Of a stretch of DNA of 64,000 nucleotides, positions 47,244 to 60,000 are shown one piece after another. The translations under genes were made by a program, and so were the position numbers. Source of the stretch: Megaleporinus macrocephalus. Lineage: Eukaryota; Chordata; Actinopteri; Characiformes; Anostomidae. Positions within the stretch are counted from its first letter, which is position 1; every line of letters begins with the position of its first letter. A model generated the notes under the pieces. The model did not search any database. It worked only from the letters and a program-made list of their open reading frames with translations, and was not told the origin of the DNA. Location: NCBI GenBank assembly GCA_021613375.1, contig CM038705.1, positions 7,547,132-7,611,131 on the forward strand. The letters run 5' to 3'.

Positions 47244-48669
47244 TACTGACCCGAGGGATTACAGGGAGGAGGACGAGGCCGTTTAAACTGTAGTTCAAAA
47301 TGTGAAGTCCTACTGAGCTTGTGTTCTGAAGTGATAGTTTGGCGGGAATTAAGTTGCACAGTTTTCCCAAACCTGAAATCAGCGAGGCCTGTGCTCGGGG
47401 ACAGTTAACTGAGTGACCATAGTTTGCATGCAAACCTTTATTCAGACACATGTGAATATAGTCGGGTGAACTGATAGCTTACATTTAATGCCATTCATAC
47501 TGAGCCTAGCATCCACAGGGTCAGGTTTCAGAACCAGACCATTGGGTCTAAAGCAAAACACTCATACGGCTGGGCATGGGCTGAAACTGCCTGTAAAGGT
47601 CATGAGATGTTCACGTTTCTGTACCTTATTACTATATTAATTCCAGTTTCATCATATACTGCATCCCCAGCAATTACTTGCTCACTAGTTCAGTGTTTAA
47701 ATCCATTGCAACGCCTCCCCAGTTATTCCACCACACCAATAATTCACACGATTGCCTGAATAAGAGTGCTCGGTTAGCAGCGCAGGCCTACAATCAAAAT
47801 GCAGTGGTCAGGCTAATGTAGCACTCATAGGTAATACAATTGGCATTCGAATGTTTTTAGGTATGCTATATCGTTGTAACAAGTTTATACAGTAGAGTAT
47901 GTTGGTGGCAAGTGCGTCCTGCAGTTTACACCGTGGTAATTGGTGGGGTTTAGGCTTCTTCAACTTGTTGGGACGCTGTGAATAACCTACAACAGAATGC
48001 GATGATGTGCAAATCATTTAAACTTTTATAGAAAATAGTATGAAGCCATGCTGTCAGTTGTTGAAACTGAGTTATTGTTTTTGGAAAAATGTGAGGTTAT
48101 TAGGATTTTGATGCCAGTCACACCTTTTCTGGTGACCGTTTTTGATGTTCACCACTGTGTTCATCACCGCTTCTTTCAGCTGCTCAACAATTCCGAGGGT
48201 GAGCGGGCTGGACTGCAGGCAGGCCAGTTTAGCACCCGCACTCTTTAACTAGGGGGTCATGCTGTCATAATATGTGAAAAAGACATCAGCATATGTTGCT
48301 CCAAAATACGTATATATCAGTCAGCATTAAAGTTGCCTGCTAGTCACACAGGCTATGTGCACTAATGCCCCTCTATACCATCACAGATGCAGACTTTTTG
48401 AACTGTGTGCTGATAACAAGCTGGGTGGTCCGTCTCCTATACTGATCTGTCAGGCCATCTCGAATGAGCTTGGGCTTCGAGAAGGTGGCGATGCTGTTTC
48501 AGGATCAGTTTGTATATTAATTATATTAGATAGAACTTTATTAATCCATTTGGAAGGGTTTCCTCTTTATTACAATACAAACATGAGTACAGCCACCCAG
48601 TACTGATTTTGCTTTTTGTCACTTACGTACAGATATTTCACCGGACTCTTCACTTTTAATGATATTATG
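47244..48669. other. znf687 3' flank and transposon-like DNA
   Basis: The first part is presumably 3' UTR, but no clear AATAAA was located. About 47935-48500 resembles a decayed DNA transposon (GTTGGGACGCTGTGAATAA, CAGCTGCTCAACAATTCCGA) of a family I cannot name. Confidence 0.4.
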
Positions 48670-49059
48670 TAGGGGTGTAAGAAAATATATAAAATATTGA
48701 ATATGGGGATATTATGTTTTGTTATACTGTATCAGTTCTCAAAAACACAGTATCGATACACAGATTCCAGGCAGACAGTGAATCATTGTGTGTTGTGTTT
48801 AAACCTCTGACCACTAGATGGCAGTGTTGTAATCCATATTCAGCTCCACTCCAACACTAACAAGCAGCACAAGGGTACAATGCTATTATAAGCATTGATA
48901 AACTTGTTCATATAGTGGTGTGTTTTAATAGTAGCATTTGAAAAATTGCAATATATCACTGTGCTTGCAGTATCGCAATATATCGTGATATATTGAATCG
49001 TGACCGCTGTTATGATGATACATATTGTATCGCCAGGTTCTTGCCAATACACAGCCCTT
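48670..49059. mobile_element. hAT-type MITE with perfect 8-bp target duplication (CTCF-motif family, copy C)
   Basis: Flanked by ATATTATG at 48662-48669 and 49060-49067. Opposite orientation to copy B. Contains CCACTAGATGGCAG at 48811-48824. Confidence 0.93.
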
Positions 49060-49069
49060 ATATTATGTA

Positions 49070-51985
49070 GTGTAGATGATGAGCTCTCGAAGTGTTTTAC
49101 TGTTTTACACTGAGAAACGTTCTTCATGAATTGTTTCACGTTTTGCTTCTGTCCCAACTTTTTTTTGCCCATATTTTTCAAAGACCAGTTAACTTCTCAG
49201 TTTCAGCATCTGATATATGGTGTCTTTGTACAACTGGCAATGAAATGTAGAGTTCAAATGATCTGCACATCATTACACTGCACTCCTAACTTCTTTTGAA
49301 ACATAGTTGTTGGTTTTTACTCGTTAGTTATAAAAGCCTCTAAACTCCGGCGAAGCTAAAGATGACGGAGCTGATCAGCTGAGAGGAAAACTGTGCAATT
49401 GAATTTGTTTGCCGTTGCTTGGCTTTATACTGTATATTTGTTCTTGTGTGCCTTAAACACTCCACATCCAGACGGCAGCACAGCTTGTTGACGTCTGGAG
49501 GAGAGTTTTAATCAATGCTTGTTTTGTCTGATGGGGTTCTCCCGCTTATGAGGTGTAACAGTAGAAGGGATTTGGACGTGATCTTGTAATGAGAATCCAC
49601 GTTAAACTATTACTGCTAGGCTTTGGCCAAATCTACTGCTGAAAAGAGCATGCCCCTCTCTAAAGCCCACCCTAATTTCCTAGTATTTCAGCATCCAGAG
49701 TCCAATTGATAGCAAGCAAAACAAGCCAGTTAGTGCTGCTGTTAGCTGAAGTGTGCTGGTGGTGATGTTTGTGCTGTTTCGGTGGGACTCAAATGTCAGC
49801 CGTGCTAGTGTTGCATGAATGAGTGAGTGACAGTTCACCCTTGAGGAGAGCAGTCACCCCCAGCTTAGAGCTGTGCCTTCACAAGTTGTTGGATCGCTTT
49901 AGCTTCATCCTTTAGGTTCACGCCCACGTTAAGCCCAGAACCTTTCATGGTTGTCCCCAGATCTCCATACAAGATCACGCCTGTCCCTGTGTACTGAGAA
50001 TGGACATGTAGACATGCTACCCCGGAGCACTTACTGAGCCTTGGCTGTTGACTCGAATGCCTTTGTACTGTTTGACAAACTCTGTTTCAATGTTCTATGA
50101 TGAAAACCTGAGTCTCACTTTCAGCTGATTTCTCCACCCAGTCCATTCTGTCTCGACACAGCTGTACCAGACTGAACACTGGATATCTGTACCATCTACG
50201 CTGCCTTCAGAAGCTCCTGCTTACGACTAGTGCGACACCATTTGAGTTCTAGATTTAGTTCATGTTTGCAGCCCTGTGACCAGAAGGTCAGGGGTTGGAC
50301 AGGGGTATTCCTCGGTGTGCAACCACAAGTGATAAATAGTACTAAATAAGTAATCAGTTAATAGAATGTTTAGAAGTTATGTTTATGTTTGCCTGATGAT
50401 TTTAGCCTTCAGTTTTCATCCATGACTGTTAAGTAACTCCGATATAACTCAGATATATAACTCAAATGAGTTTCTCCCACTAGCAAGTACAAAACCGTGG
50501 TGGCGCTCATGTGCGGTGGTCTCGTAAGTATGAAGGCAGCAGTAGACAAACATTGTGGATTATAATGAATTTGGTTCCTTTGCATGTTGTAGCCTTTCAC
50601 AACATGATCATCAATAAGGCCAGTGTTGTGATAACAGTAAACAGTATATCATGCAGTCCTACCTGGTACACATGAGCTGGGAGCTGAAACTGATTTAGTA
50701 CTGATTGCACCCTAATTGCCTTCATCATCATTTCTGTGTTCTTCTATTTAATCAATCGAGAGTCTTTTATATTAGAAAATGATTATATAAATGTTCTAGT
50801 AAATTCCACTATGAAAATGTTAAGCTGGTGGCCTTTCTCTGCATCTGTTGTACTAATAAGACATTGAATGTACAGTTTCCCTGGAGTTTAATGGTGTCTG
50901 AATCAAAGGAAGCTTTTAGAGCGATACGAGTGAGAAGGAGACAAATGCAGGCTGGTCAGTGCCCAAAGTTTTTAATGCTCTGGTTAGAATTTTTAAGAGT
51001 ACCTTACTGTTCACTGGAATAGTCAGTGAGTGCACCAGATCAGATTTACACAGCTGTTCCTCAAACCCCACATGTAATTGGCCAAACACAAACAAGATTA
51101 GTGTTTTAAGTAGTGCTGCTTTGGTTTAGCTCTGGACCTTTTCCATAAATTCATCCCTGAAACATCTTCAATCCAGTTAGACTGCATTACCCATAGATGT
51201 AAACAGAAAAGGTTTGGGTGACCGTTGACTTGTAAGGCAGGAAGGAAACTTTGGATGCTATATTTCAGATAGGAAATTAACTAGATCTAGGATGTGTGGG
51301 AAACTGTGTAGATGTGAACCATTCCAGCACAGTTGTTGGACTGTAATTGTTTGAGGGCAGCTCAGAATGCTGTAGATTGGACCTTCTTGAAAAACATATA
51401 GTAGCTTTACAGGAGAGGACAGAAACCTTCTTAACTTTCAATGTAAGTCAATGTAAAGAAGGTTCATTTACTGTGATTTGGGAGCATTTCTGTTGGTCCA
51501 TTCATCATGAAACCTTGACACAGTGTAATAAACCCATCATCACTTTCTAAAGAAAAACACATCTCCATTTACCATCATTTGACCACAGCTGTTCTTGATA
51601 TCCTGTGAAAGTTTCATGATGAATGGACCAATAGAAATGCTTCTATAATCCATCTTCACTAGGAATAAAAGCTCTTCACATTGACTTACATTGAAAATTA
51701 AGTTTTTGGCCTCTCCTGTAAATGCTAGTTTTTCTTTGGACAGTGATGATAATCATGTTTTCTCTACTGGATCAGCTAAAAGAACTTCAGCTTATTGTAT
51801 GTGAAGAATCTAAAGTCAGAAACCCCCCAAATAGGAGCAAGAGGCTTGGTGGAGGAATGACCTCTCCTTTAGCATTAGCCCTTTTAATATGGCTGGTCAG
51901 ATGAAATGAGTTGGCACGTCCTCCTCACTGAGGACACACAAATTACATGTTTGAGTGACTTTTAATGAACAGTTTTACAAACACT
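49070..51985. other. Gene-free intergenic stretch
   Basis: No credible gene. About 49100-49310 is the tail of the transposon-like region begun near 47.9 kb, and 51390-51752 is a decayed relative of the MITE at 27447 (CTTTCAATGTAAGTCAATG, TTTCTTTGGACAGTGATGAT). Confidence 0.45.
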
Positions 51986-53378
51986 GGGTGTGTCTCAAAT
52001 CCTAGTGAGCTCCTACATAGGCAGCATTGTACGTCCCGACATGTAGACTCTCCCAATTCTTACATACCTTAAACATGCTGTCTACTGAGGAACCTTATTT
52101 AGACCTGATTTTAAGGAAGCATCGAACGCTTCCTCAGCCGCTAAGGCTGACCTTACACCAAAAGATTTTTAAGTGATTTTACAGTCACAGACAAATTTCC
52201 AGTGTCGGAATAAAATCATGAGAGTCTTGTTGGAGTGGAGTCGCGCTCGTTTAGTGTGAGGTGGTCAAGACTGCCAAGTTGCTGCTTGTTCTCGTCCGAG
52301 CGTTCCGATAAAATCAACCGTGTCTGATATTATCATAAGTCTAAAGTCTTGGCAAAAAAAATAGTGCAAATAGTGATGTAAACATTGTTGACAACTAATA
52401 GGAGAGCTCTGTTCACCACCAAACGGGAAGCCGCAAGTCCAGCGAGGGTTCGGAAACTGCGGTTCTCCTGGACTGTACAAAAGGAGGAGAAACTGGTGGA
52501 GCTGTGGAGTGAGCTGTGGAGTGAGCAATAGTGCCTCTTTCACGTGTTTTCCCATTTATACCACAACAGAGTGGAAAAGGAAAAAAGGTGGACAGAAATC
52601 GCTAAAACCCTCAAAATGCCTGCTGAGTATGCTAAGCTAAAGCTAACTAGCGAGCTAAAACACTGCCAAACGGGGCTACAGTGTTTACAATTAGCCTAGC
52701 AGTGAACCGTACATCTCAGCTGAATATTACTAACTTCAATCATTTAAATGGGAAATAATCTCTAAAGAAATCTAGTAACAGTTTTGTAAACAGTGACTCT
52801 GAAAGACCCTCAGTCTTTGCTAAATCATAGCCTGTGACTAGTCTGTGACTAAAAGTCTGTGACTAGTCTTTAGATGTGAGAGGGAGTCAGACTTTAATAT
52901 ATTAAACGTCTTTTCAGAGTCTTTTAAAAATCTTCTAGTGTCTGATCAGCATAATGATGCAACGCTGGCAAAACTTTTTCCCAACGTGGCCGACAAAAGC
53001 AGGGCTACTAGCAGAGAAGTCATCTTCAAATGTGATTATTTTGATTCTCTCTGGAGTTTTAATGTGTTTCTGGTCATATAATCACACAAAACAGTTTTTT
53101 ATTATCAACTCTGTAACGAGTCCTTCACCATTTAGCAGTTTTATAGAGCCATTAGCATTTATGCTAGCAGATTTTTAAGCCTTGAGCTATTGTTTTGGAT
53201 GCCGGCCGGTAGCTTAGCAACCAGCTAAACCACCGGTCTCATGCTGCAGTGGCGGGAACAAGCCGTGACGCAGTCTCTCTCTAACTAGAGCGTCTCAGTA
53301 ATCTGTTTTATGAGGAGAGATGAGGAGAGAACGCTGCTACTTACACAGCTGCTACCTAGACAGCCTACTTAGACACTG
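51986..53378. mobile_element. TIR element (GGTGTGTCTCAAA family) interrupted by another transposon
   Basis: The left part at 51986-52145 and right part at 52951-53378 match 7193-7789. The terminal right repeat is lost. The gap is the Harbinger-like element below. Confidence 0.85.
52146..52950 (+). mobile_element. Harbinger-like nonautonomous element with MADF relic, nested
   Basis: Ends GCTGACCTTACACCAAAAGA and TCTTCTAGTGTCTGATCAGC are inverted. The plus strand has a broken MADF/Myb-like segment (FSWTVQKEEKLVELWSELWS near 52460-52510, then EKEKRWTEIAKTLKMPAEYA). A related copy lies at 60941-62701. Confidence 0.75.
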
Positions 53379-53875
53379 TGTCCACTTCTGCACAAAGACC
53401 TTTTTATATTTTAATAATTTCCGGGGACACCCAGTGGTTTACCATATAATAGATAAAGAGGTATATTTAATGATGTGCCTTACAGATATTTGGGGGCTTC
53501 ACCCAGCAGCATGTCTTCATTTAATTAGAACTGTTAACGTTTCACTCCTCAACACTGACGTACTGCTGTTAACATCTCATTTCAGTGCAGTCTGCTGACT
53601 GATGCTGTAACCGGGTAAACTGGTCACCATTATTGATCAGCATTTCTGGAACTTCCCAATCAGGTATATGTAAATAAAGACAACTGTTACTAATCACACA
53701 CGCATCTCTTCTTTATGTAGAGTCCAGGTGGGCTGATATATCTTTAACGTAAGCTCAGGCTTCAGGACTGGTGGCAGCTCTATTAAGGTTTATTGGAATG
53801 TCATTCATTTGGTATGCAAAGAATTACAGTACAGTGCAGGCATATTCAGTTATATCCAATATAACTGCTTGGGTT
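53379..53875. other. No recognised features
   Basis: Unique-looking intergenic DNA. Confidence 0.4.
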
Positions 53876-53876
53876 G

Positions 53877-53879
<3 letters not shown>

Positions 53880-53908
<29 letters not shown>
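53880..53908. repeat. Short (TA)n microsatellite
   Basis: About 28 bp of TA just before a MITE. Confidence 0.95.
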
Positions 53909-53910
<2 letters not shown>

Positions 53911-53937
53911 CCATCTCCTTGTATCTACAATCCACTA

Positions 53938-54471
53938 ACCATATAGGAGCTACACTTACAGACTGTAGTTCATCTGTTTCTCTGTATACTCTGTTGGTGG
54001 TGGTGGTGTGTTAGTGTATGTTGTGCTGGTGTGAGTGGATCAGACACAGCAGTGCTGCTGCTGGAGTGTTTAAATAAACACTGTGTCCACTCACTGTCCA
54101 CTCTATTAGACACTCCTACTACTTGCTGGTTCACCTTGTAGATGTAAAGTCAGAGACAGTAGCTCATCTGCTGCTGCACAGTTTGTGTTCCTCTAGTCCT
54201 TCATCAGTGGACACAGGACGCCGCCCACAGGACACTGCTGTCTGGATAGTTTTGGTTGGTGGACTGTTCTCAGTCCAGAGACTCCAGCAACAGTACTGCT
54301 GTGTCTGATCCACTCATACTAGCACAACATCAGTGTCACTGCAGTGCTGAGAATGATCCACCTCCCTAATAAAAGTGGTCCGGTGGGGGTCCTGATCATT
54401 AAAGAACAGAGTAATAAAGTATACAGAGAATCAGATGAACTACAGTCTGTAAGTGGAGCTCCTATATGGTC
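53938..54471. mobile_element. MITE with inverted terminal repeats of about 40 bp
   Basis: Left ATATAGGAGCTACACTTACA and right TAAGTGGAGCTCCTATATGG are inverted, and the inversion continues through GACTGTAGTTCATCTG. It is the most complete copy of the family with fragments at 24044, 33300 and 35450. Confidence 0.85.
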
Positions 54472-54479
54472 AGTGGAGC

Positions 54480-55470
54480 TGATACAGTGGACAATGAGTG
54501 TAGATATAAGGAGCATCTGCTGAGTTTCAGGTTGGTACTGTTTAGTTTGAGCAGTTTCTTGGTTCTTGGTGGAGTTCATGAGTCCATCAATGGGCCTCGT
54601 TCACCACCCGTTCATCAGGAGAGATTTCTTCTCTTAAGCCACTCAGGCATCTTGTTTGAGGAAAATTCGGACATGTTCAGACGTTCATCCATGCTTTCTT
54701 ATGTGGGATTTGTTTTTAGGTACAAACAGAATCTACATGCACAAAAACAGTGTTGGTGTTAAAGGCCCAGTGAACACGAGCTCACCAACACACAGAAATC
54801 AGCCCCAGATTTTGATGTTTCCGCTCCATGGCCAGTATTCCGGTGGAGTCTTGGCTGGAATTGTCCTCCCAAGTTTTCTGTACACGTAGTTTTTGATATT
54901 GACTCCTTTGCTGAAGAATTCTCAAGAACTTACCTTCAAATTTACTGACGACCCAAAGCCTAGAGAGTCCCTGTTTGGGTTCACTGTATGGCCTGCTGTG
55001 TTCATGCGGTGCCAGAGAGCCACATGAGTGCAGCTACCTTGTAGTAAATTTGGAAATAATTACAAGGAGCACATCAATCAGACTGCCTGGGGGGACACTG
55101 TATAGACTTCAGCTGGAGAATTTACTTTAAGCAAGCTTTTCTTTATTTTTTCTATTTTAAATACATTTAATTTGGTCAAATTCCTCCAAATTCTTGTCAT
55201 AGAAATTATCACCTGTCTATGAAAAAGCAGTGTTAGATTTGCTTCTCATAGAAACTAATCAATGAAGGTGTTTATACTGCACCCCAAACACAAACAATTA
55301 AGAATAATATAGTATAATATAGTGTTTTCTCTATTGCTCTTAAAAATATAGTTATATATTTATCTTGTATGTAACTATATATTCTGATAAACTGCTGCAT
55401 TTCATGTTATACATTCAGCCCATTTAAATCAACTTGTCAGATAATCACTACAGTCCATCCTCTGAATGAG
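54480..55470. other. No recognised features
   Basis: Intergenic DNA with only short ORFs lacking domains. Confidence 0.4.
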
Positions 55471-55474
55471 AGAC

Positions 55475-56625
55475 ACTATACTGCCAAAAGTATTCAGGAG
55501 TTCCAATCACTTCCATGGCCACAGGTGTATAAAACCAAGTACCTAGTCATGCAGACTGCTTCTACACACATTAGTGAAAGAATGGGTCTCTCTCAGGAGC
55601 TCAGTGAACTCCAGTGTGGTACCGTGATAGGACGCCACCTGTGTAACAAGTCCAGTGGTGAAGTTTCCTCACTACTAAATATTCCACAGTGGACTGTCAG
55701 TGGTGTTAGAACAAAGAGGAAGTGATTGGGAACGACAGCAACTCAGACACCAAGTGGTAGAACACGTACAATGACAGAGCGGGTCAGCGGATGCTGAGGA
55801 GCATAGAGCACAGAGACCACCAACTTTCTACAGAGTCAATCACTACAGACCTCCAAACTTCATGTGGTCTTCAGATCAGCTCAAGAACAGAGCGTAAAGA
55901 GCTTCATGGAATGGGTCTCCATGGCTGAGCAGCTGCATCCAAGCCTTACTAAACCAAGTACAATGAGTGTCAGATGCAGTGGAGTAAAGCACACCAACTC
56001 TGGACTCTAGAGCAGTGGAGACGTGTTCTCTGGAGTGACCAATCACGCTTCTCCGTCTGGCAACCTGATGGATGAGTCTGGGTTTGGCGGTTGCCAGGAG
56101 AACGGTGCTTGTCTGACTGCATTGTGCCGAGTGTAAAGTTTGGTGGAGGGGGGATTATGGTGTGGGGTTGTTTTTCAGGAATTGGACTCTAAGCTCCAGT
56201 GAAAGGAACTCTTAATGCTTCAGCAGACCAAGAGCTTCTGATCAATTTCATGCTCCCAACTTGGGGACGGCTCCTTCCTGTTCCTAAAGACATGGAGGAG
56301 CGAGTTTGGTGTGGAAGAACTTGACTGACCTGAGTCCTGACCTCAACCTGATAGAACACCTTTGGGATGAATTAGAGCCAGACCTTCTCGTCCAACATCA
56401 GTGTCTGACCTCACTAATGTTCTCCTGGAAGAACGGTCCAACATTCCCATAAACACTCTCCTAAACCGTGTGGAGAGACTTCCCAGAAAAGCTGAAGCTG
56501 TTGTAGCTGCAAAGGTTGGGTCGACATCATATTAAACCCTATGGATTAAGAATGGGACGTCACTCAATTTCATATAGGTGTGAAGACAGACGAGTGAATA
56601 GTTTTGGCAATATAGTGTTCCTGAT
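55475..56625 (+). mobile_element. Tc1-like transposon, nearly full length, inactive
   Basis: Ends ACTATACTGCCAAAAGTATT and TAGTTTTGGCAATATAGTGT form inverted terminal repeats. The plus strand carries a broken Tc1 transposase: N-terminal HTH at 55525-55725, the [13 protein letters not shown] block near 56140, the [12 protein letters not shown] region near 56330-56370, then [10 protein letters not shown]. Several frameshifts. Confidence 0.92.
55525..55725 (+). pseudogene. Tc1-like transposase N-terminal fragment
   Basis: Encodes [20 protein letters not shown] and [19 protein letters not shown], the paired-like helix-turn-helix of Tc1 transposases. A stop follows, and the remaining blocks are in other frames. 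Confidence 0.85.
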
Positions 56626-56949
56626 GTTTCCATTCATGTATAAATGATTAGTATGTGAAAGTATTGATTAGCTACAGTGCTTTTCTGACTGATTGATTGA
56701 ATGAGGCTAAAACCTACAGCGCTGTGAAAAAAAATGATGCATCTTTAAGTAACTGGGTTAACCTGAAAAGTTAAAGTTCACTGACCTCCAAATAATAAGT
56801 GAACAAACATAAAACGTAAAGCTGCATCATTTTTTTCTGATATTATCACGTCTCCTCACGCTCAAGCTAAAACATATCATAGCAGTGCATTAGCAGCGAC
56901 GTCTATGGCAGCGGCTGGCTCAGACATTCCCGAGCAGCTTTTGTTCTCC

Positions 56950-57023
56950 TCAGACAATCAAGGCCAGCAACAGCAGCACGACGGGAAGCACTGCGATTCC
57001 TGACACGCTCTGCTGCGGCGCCC
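56950..57023 (-). CDS. mesothelin-like last exon with GPI-signal-like tail
   Basis: Acceptor CTCCTCTAG. Encodes GAPQQSVSGIAVLPVVLLLL then ALIV and TGA. A small-residue cluster followed by a hydrophobic end with no cytoplasmic tail suggests GPI anchoring rather than a transmembrane span. Confidence 0.85.
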
Positions 57024-60000
57024 CTAGAGGAGAAAGACGGGAATGAGAGAGACAATATCACACACTGACCATTTCAACCCATGTATGCAGTGAAACCCTA
57101 ACCCTAACCCACATGGACACACAATGGTGGGCAGCCCTAGCCACAGCGCCCGAGAAGCAGTTGAGGGTTAGGGGATTGAACCCACAACCTTCCGGTCACA
57201 AGGCTGGTTCCCTAACTTCCAGCTTACAACTGACCTGATTCAATGCTTACCATGGCTTTCTGTTCTTGAGCCTACGTTCAGATGTTGTATCTCTTATGTG
57301 TTTATGTGAGTGTTTATGTGAGTATCTACATACTTTAGTTCTTATTCATGAATGTTAAGGCTCATTAGACCTAAACATTAATTCATAACTGCCTAAATTA
57401 TTGGACTATATATTATATACACACATTTTATTCAAACCTCAAAACTCTGAAGAAGTTGTGACAGTGTAACTTCAGTTTGATCTGTTGACCAGCTCGCTCC
57501 CCGTGTGAAGCTGTGCGTGTGTTTGGTTTGAGGGCTTGGCTTTAGAAGGAGGCTGCGAGTTGGCCTGCCTGAGTCCTGACCTCAACCTGATAGAACACTT
57601 TGGGATGAATTAGAGCGTCCAACCTCAACCGCCCACTCATCTGGCTTCGGTCCAAAAACACGTTTTTGTCACAAGAACACATGAAAACTAAACGCATGTG
57701 AGTAGAGATGGAAGGATTGATCGGCCATGTATTGATATCGACCGATTTTTTATTAAAATATGTGATCTGCGATTGGCCGATCTCGAGAGCCGATCGATGG
57801 CGGTAAACAAATGAGCCTAATTTCTGTATTTCCAGCTAGCGTTTCATTCAGGAAGAGGAGCCCTGAGTGAAACCCCCTCTGGCCAGCTCCCTGCAATTCC
57901 TATCTCAACCACTAGGTGGAAATACATACTGTTTCATTTTCGTCAGACTGACTAAAGCAGCGGCTTCGCGAGAACAGTTTAAGCTTTTACCGCATGTGCG
58001 GAAAGAAAACATCGTCCGTCTGGCAGTTTGTTAACGCATGTGACTCAGACTCATCCAGGACAGTTTATAACATCTGTAAAATTATTAAATCAGCGTCTCT
58101 CACGGAGAAACCAAGACAAAGACATTTAACACTATTTATCTGATACACACTTCAGAGACACCACACAGCTGAACACAGTGATTATCAGCAAACAGCAGAG
58201 CTAGCACGTGCAGCCTAGAGAACCATGCAGACCGGTACGAACAGAACAGCAGCAGAAACAGCCAGAGAGCTAAAGAACCACAGTCAGAGTGATTAAGTTT
58301 ATAGTTCTAGATAAGCAGCTCTTCTCGGCTGTAGAAGACGTTCATTCTGGTGCTTAATGTTCCACCTGGATCTACGCTCTGCTGTTCCTAGTAGAGATAC
58401 TTTTCAGATGTGGCTCTTCTGGAGCTTATCAAGCGGTTTACTCCCCCATAGACCAACTTCTAATTTAGTTACAAATATAATACTGTTTCATATGAGCTCG
58501 TTAAAAATGATAATAAACCAGTTTCCACCTTGTTTCATGACTTGCTTGTGCTATTAATATGTAGCCCTGCCGTGTCTAACAGCCCCGCCCTCAATCGGTA
58601 TCAGCTATCGGCCGATCGTGCTGAAAGGTGATCGGTGATCGGAATCGGCCTCTAAAACGCTGATCGGTCCATTTCTACATATGAGAGCTAAGGACACCAC
58701 ATAGAACATACACTATTTCCAAAACGGACGTCAACAAACCAGCAGTAAGTTGTTACTGCACTGATCTGCAAGAAAGAAGAAAAACATATGAAGATGGATA
58801 AAGACACGGGGCCAGCAGGGACGGTCTGTTCTGCAGAGAGAGCTGGAGGTAAATATTCTATCAATGAAAACGTACGTGTCGCCCGCAGACGCTGTGATAT
58901 TGCGTGAACGGTGACGCGGTTCTCTCCACGCGATCCCATTGGCTGTAGCTAGACGCTGCTGTTGACTCACATTCGCCGACTGGTCTAGATATTAAACACG
59001 CTAGATGAGATTAATGTAATCTTTTGTAATTTTTTTTCTGAGATTAGTCGGTGCCGGCTCGGCGATTTGCCTCCGAGCAGAGGTTTTTGTCGGCGCCAGA
59101 GGTCTCAGTCCCCAGAGTACTAGGTAGCCTAGAACACACTCACACCTGCCCCTCATTCTACACTTACACCTGTAGCTCATCACAGCCATGCCTTCTAAAC
59201 CCCCCTCACGTGTGCACACCAGGCCCTGTCGTGTCTCTGCAGCTAGACGATGCTGCTCCCAGTCAAGTCAATGCAGACTACTGTATTCTCAACTCCTGTT
59301 AAAGTCCAGCCAAGAGAGCTCTGCTCCAGTCAAGGTTGGTCTACTTCACCCTACGTCTGCTCTTGTGAAGCTTTATCACCACACGCCGTTTAGTCGAGGT
59401 GGGCTTGATTAAGGTGATCCTGGACACTACAGAGAGTCTGCTCTATTCACTGCTCCAACAGATCAAGACTACTATCTACCGCTGCTCTCCATCTACTCTG
59501 CACAGCTTGCTCCTCCCCCACGCCTAGCTGGCTGCGGCTGGGTCCCTGGCTGCTCTGTTGGTATTCAATAAACAAGCCTGCTAATGGGTCTTACCTTTGT
59601 TTCTGAGTGTCCTGATTTGTTACATTTAAACTGTCCCTACCAGGTTCTGGTACCACTTTAGAATATAGCTACCCTCATAAAGAGTTTGTAAACTCTAAAA
59701 TGACTTTATTAATGTTTATTAGTTAAGTCATTAACATTTTACGAAGTATTAATAACCAGATATAACACATTAATAGACCAGGCAAACGTGAGCTGTTCTG
59801 TATGATGAATATGAATGTGTATTGAAGCTGGTGGGTTTAATTCCGAATAGAAAAAAAGAGAAAGTAAGACCCATAAACATCAACATCTGAGCTTTAACAG
59901 TGTAAATCAAGGTGGTATAAATGAACTGCTTATTCAGAATTAAAGGTGTTTATGATCCAATTAATAATCTCTATGCTTTATAAAGGTGGTCTTATTCTAA

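Noticed and set aside
57096..57112. Telomere-like CCCTAA repeats
   Set aside because: Fewer than three units, embedded in a SINE; not a telomeric tract.
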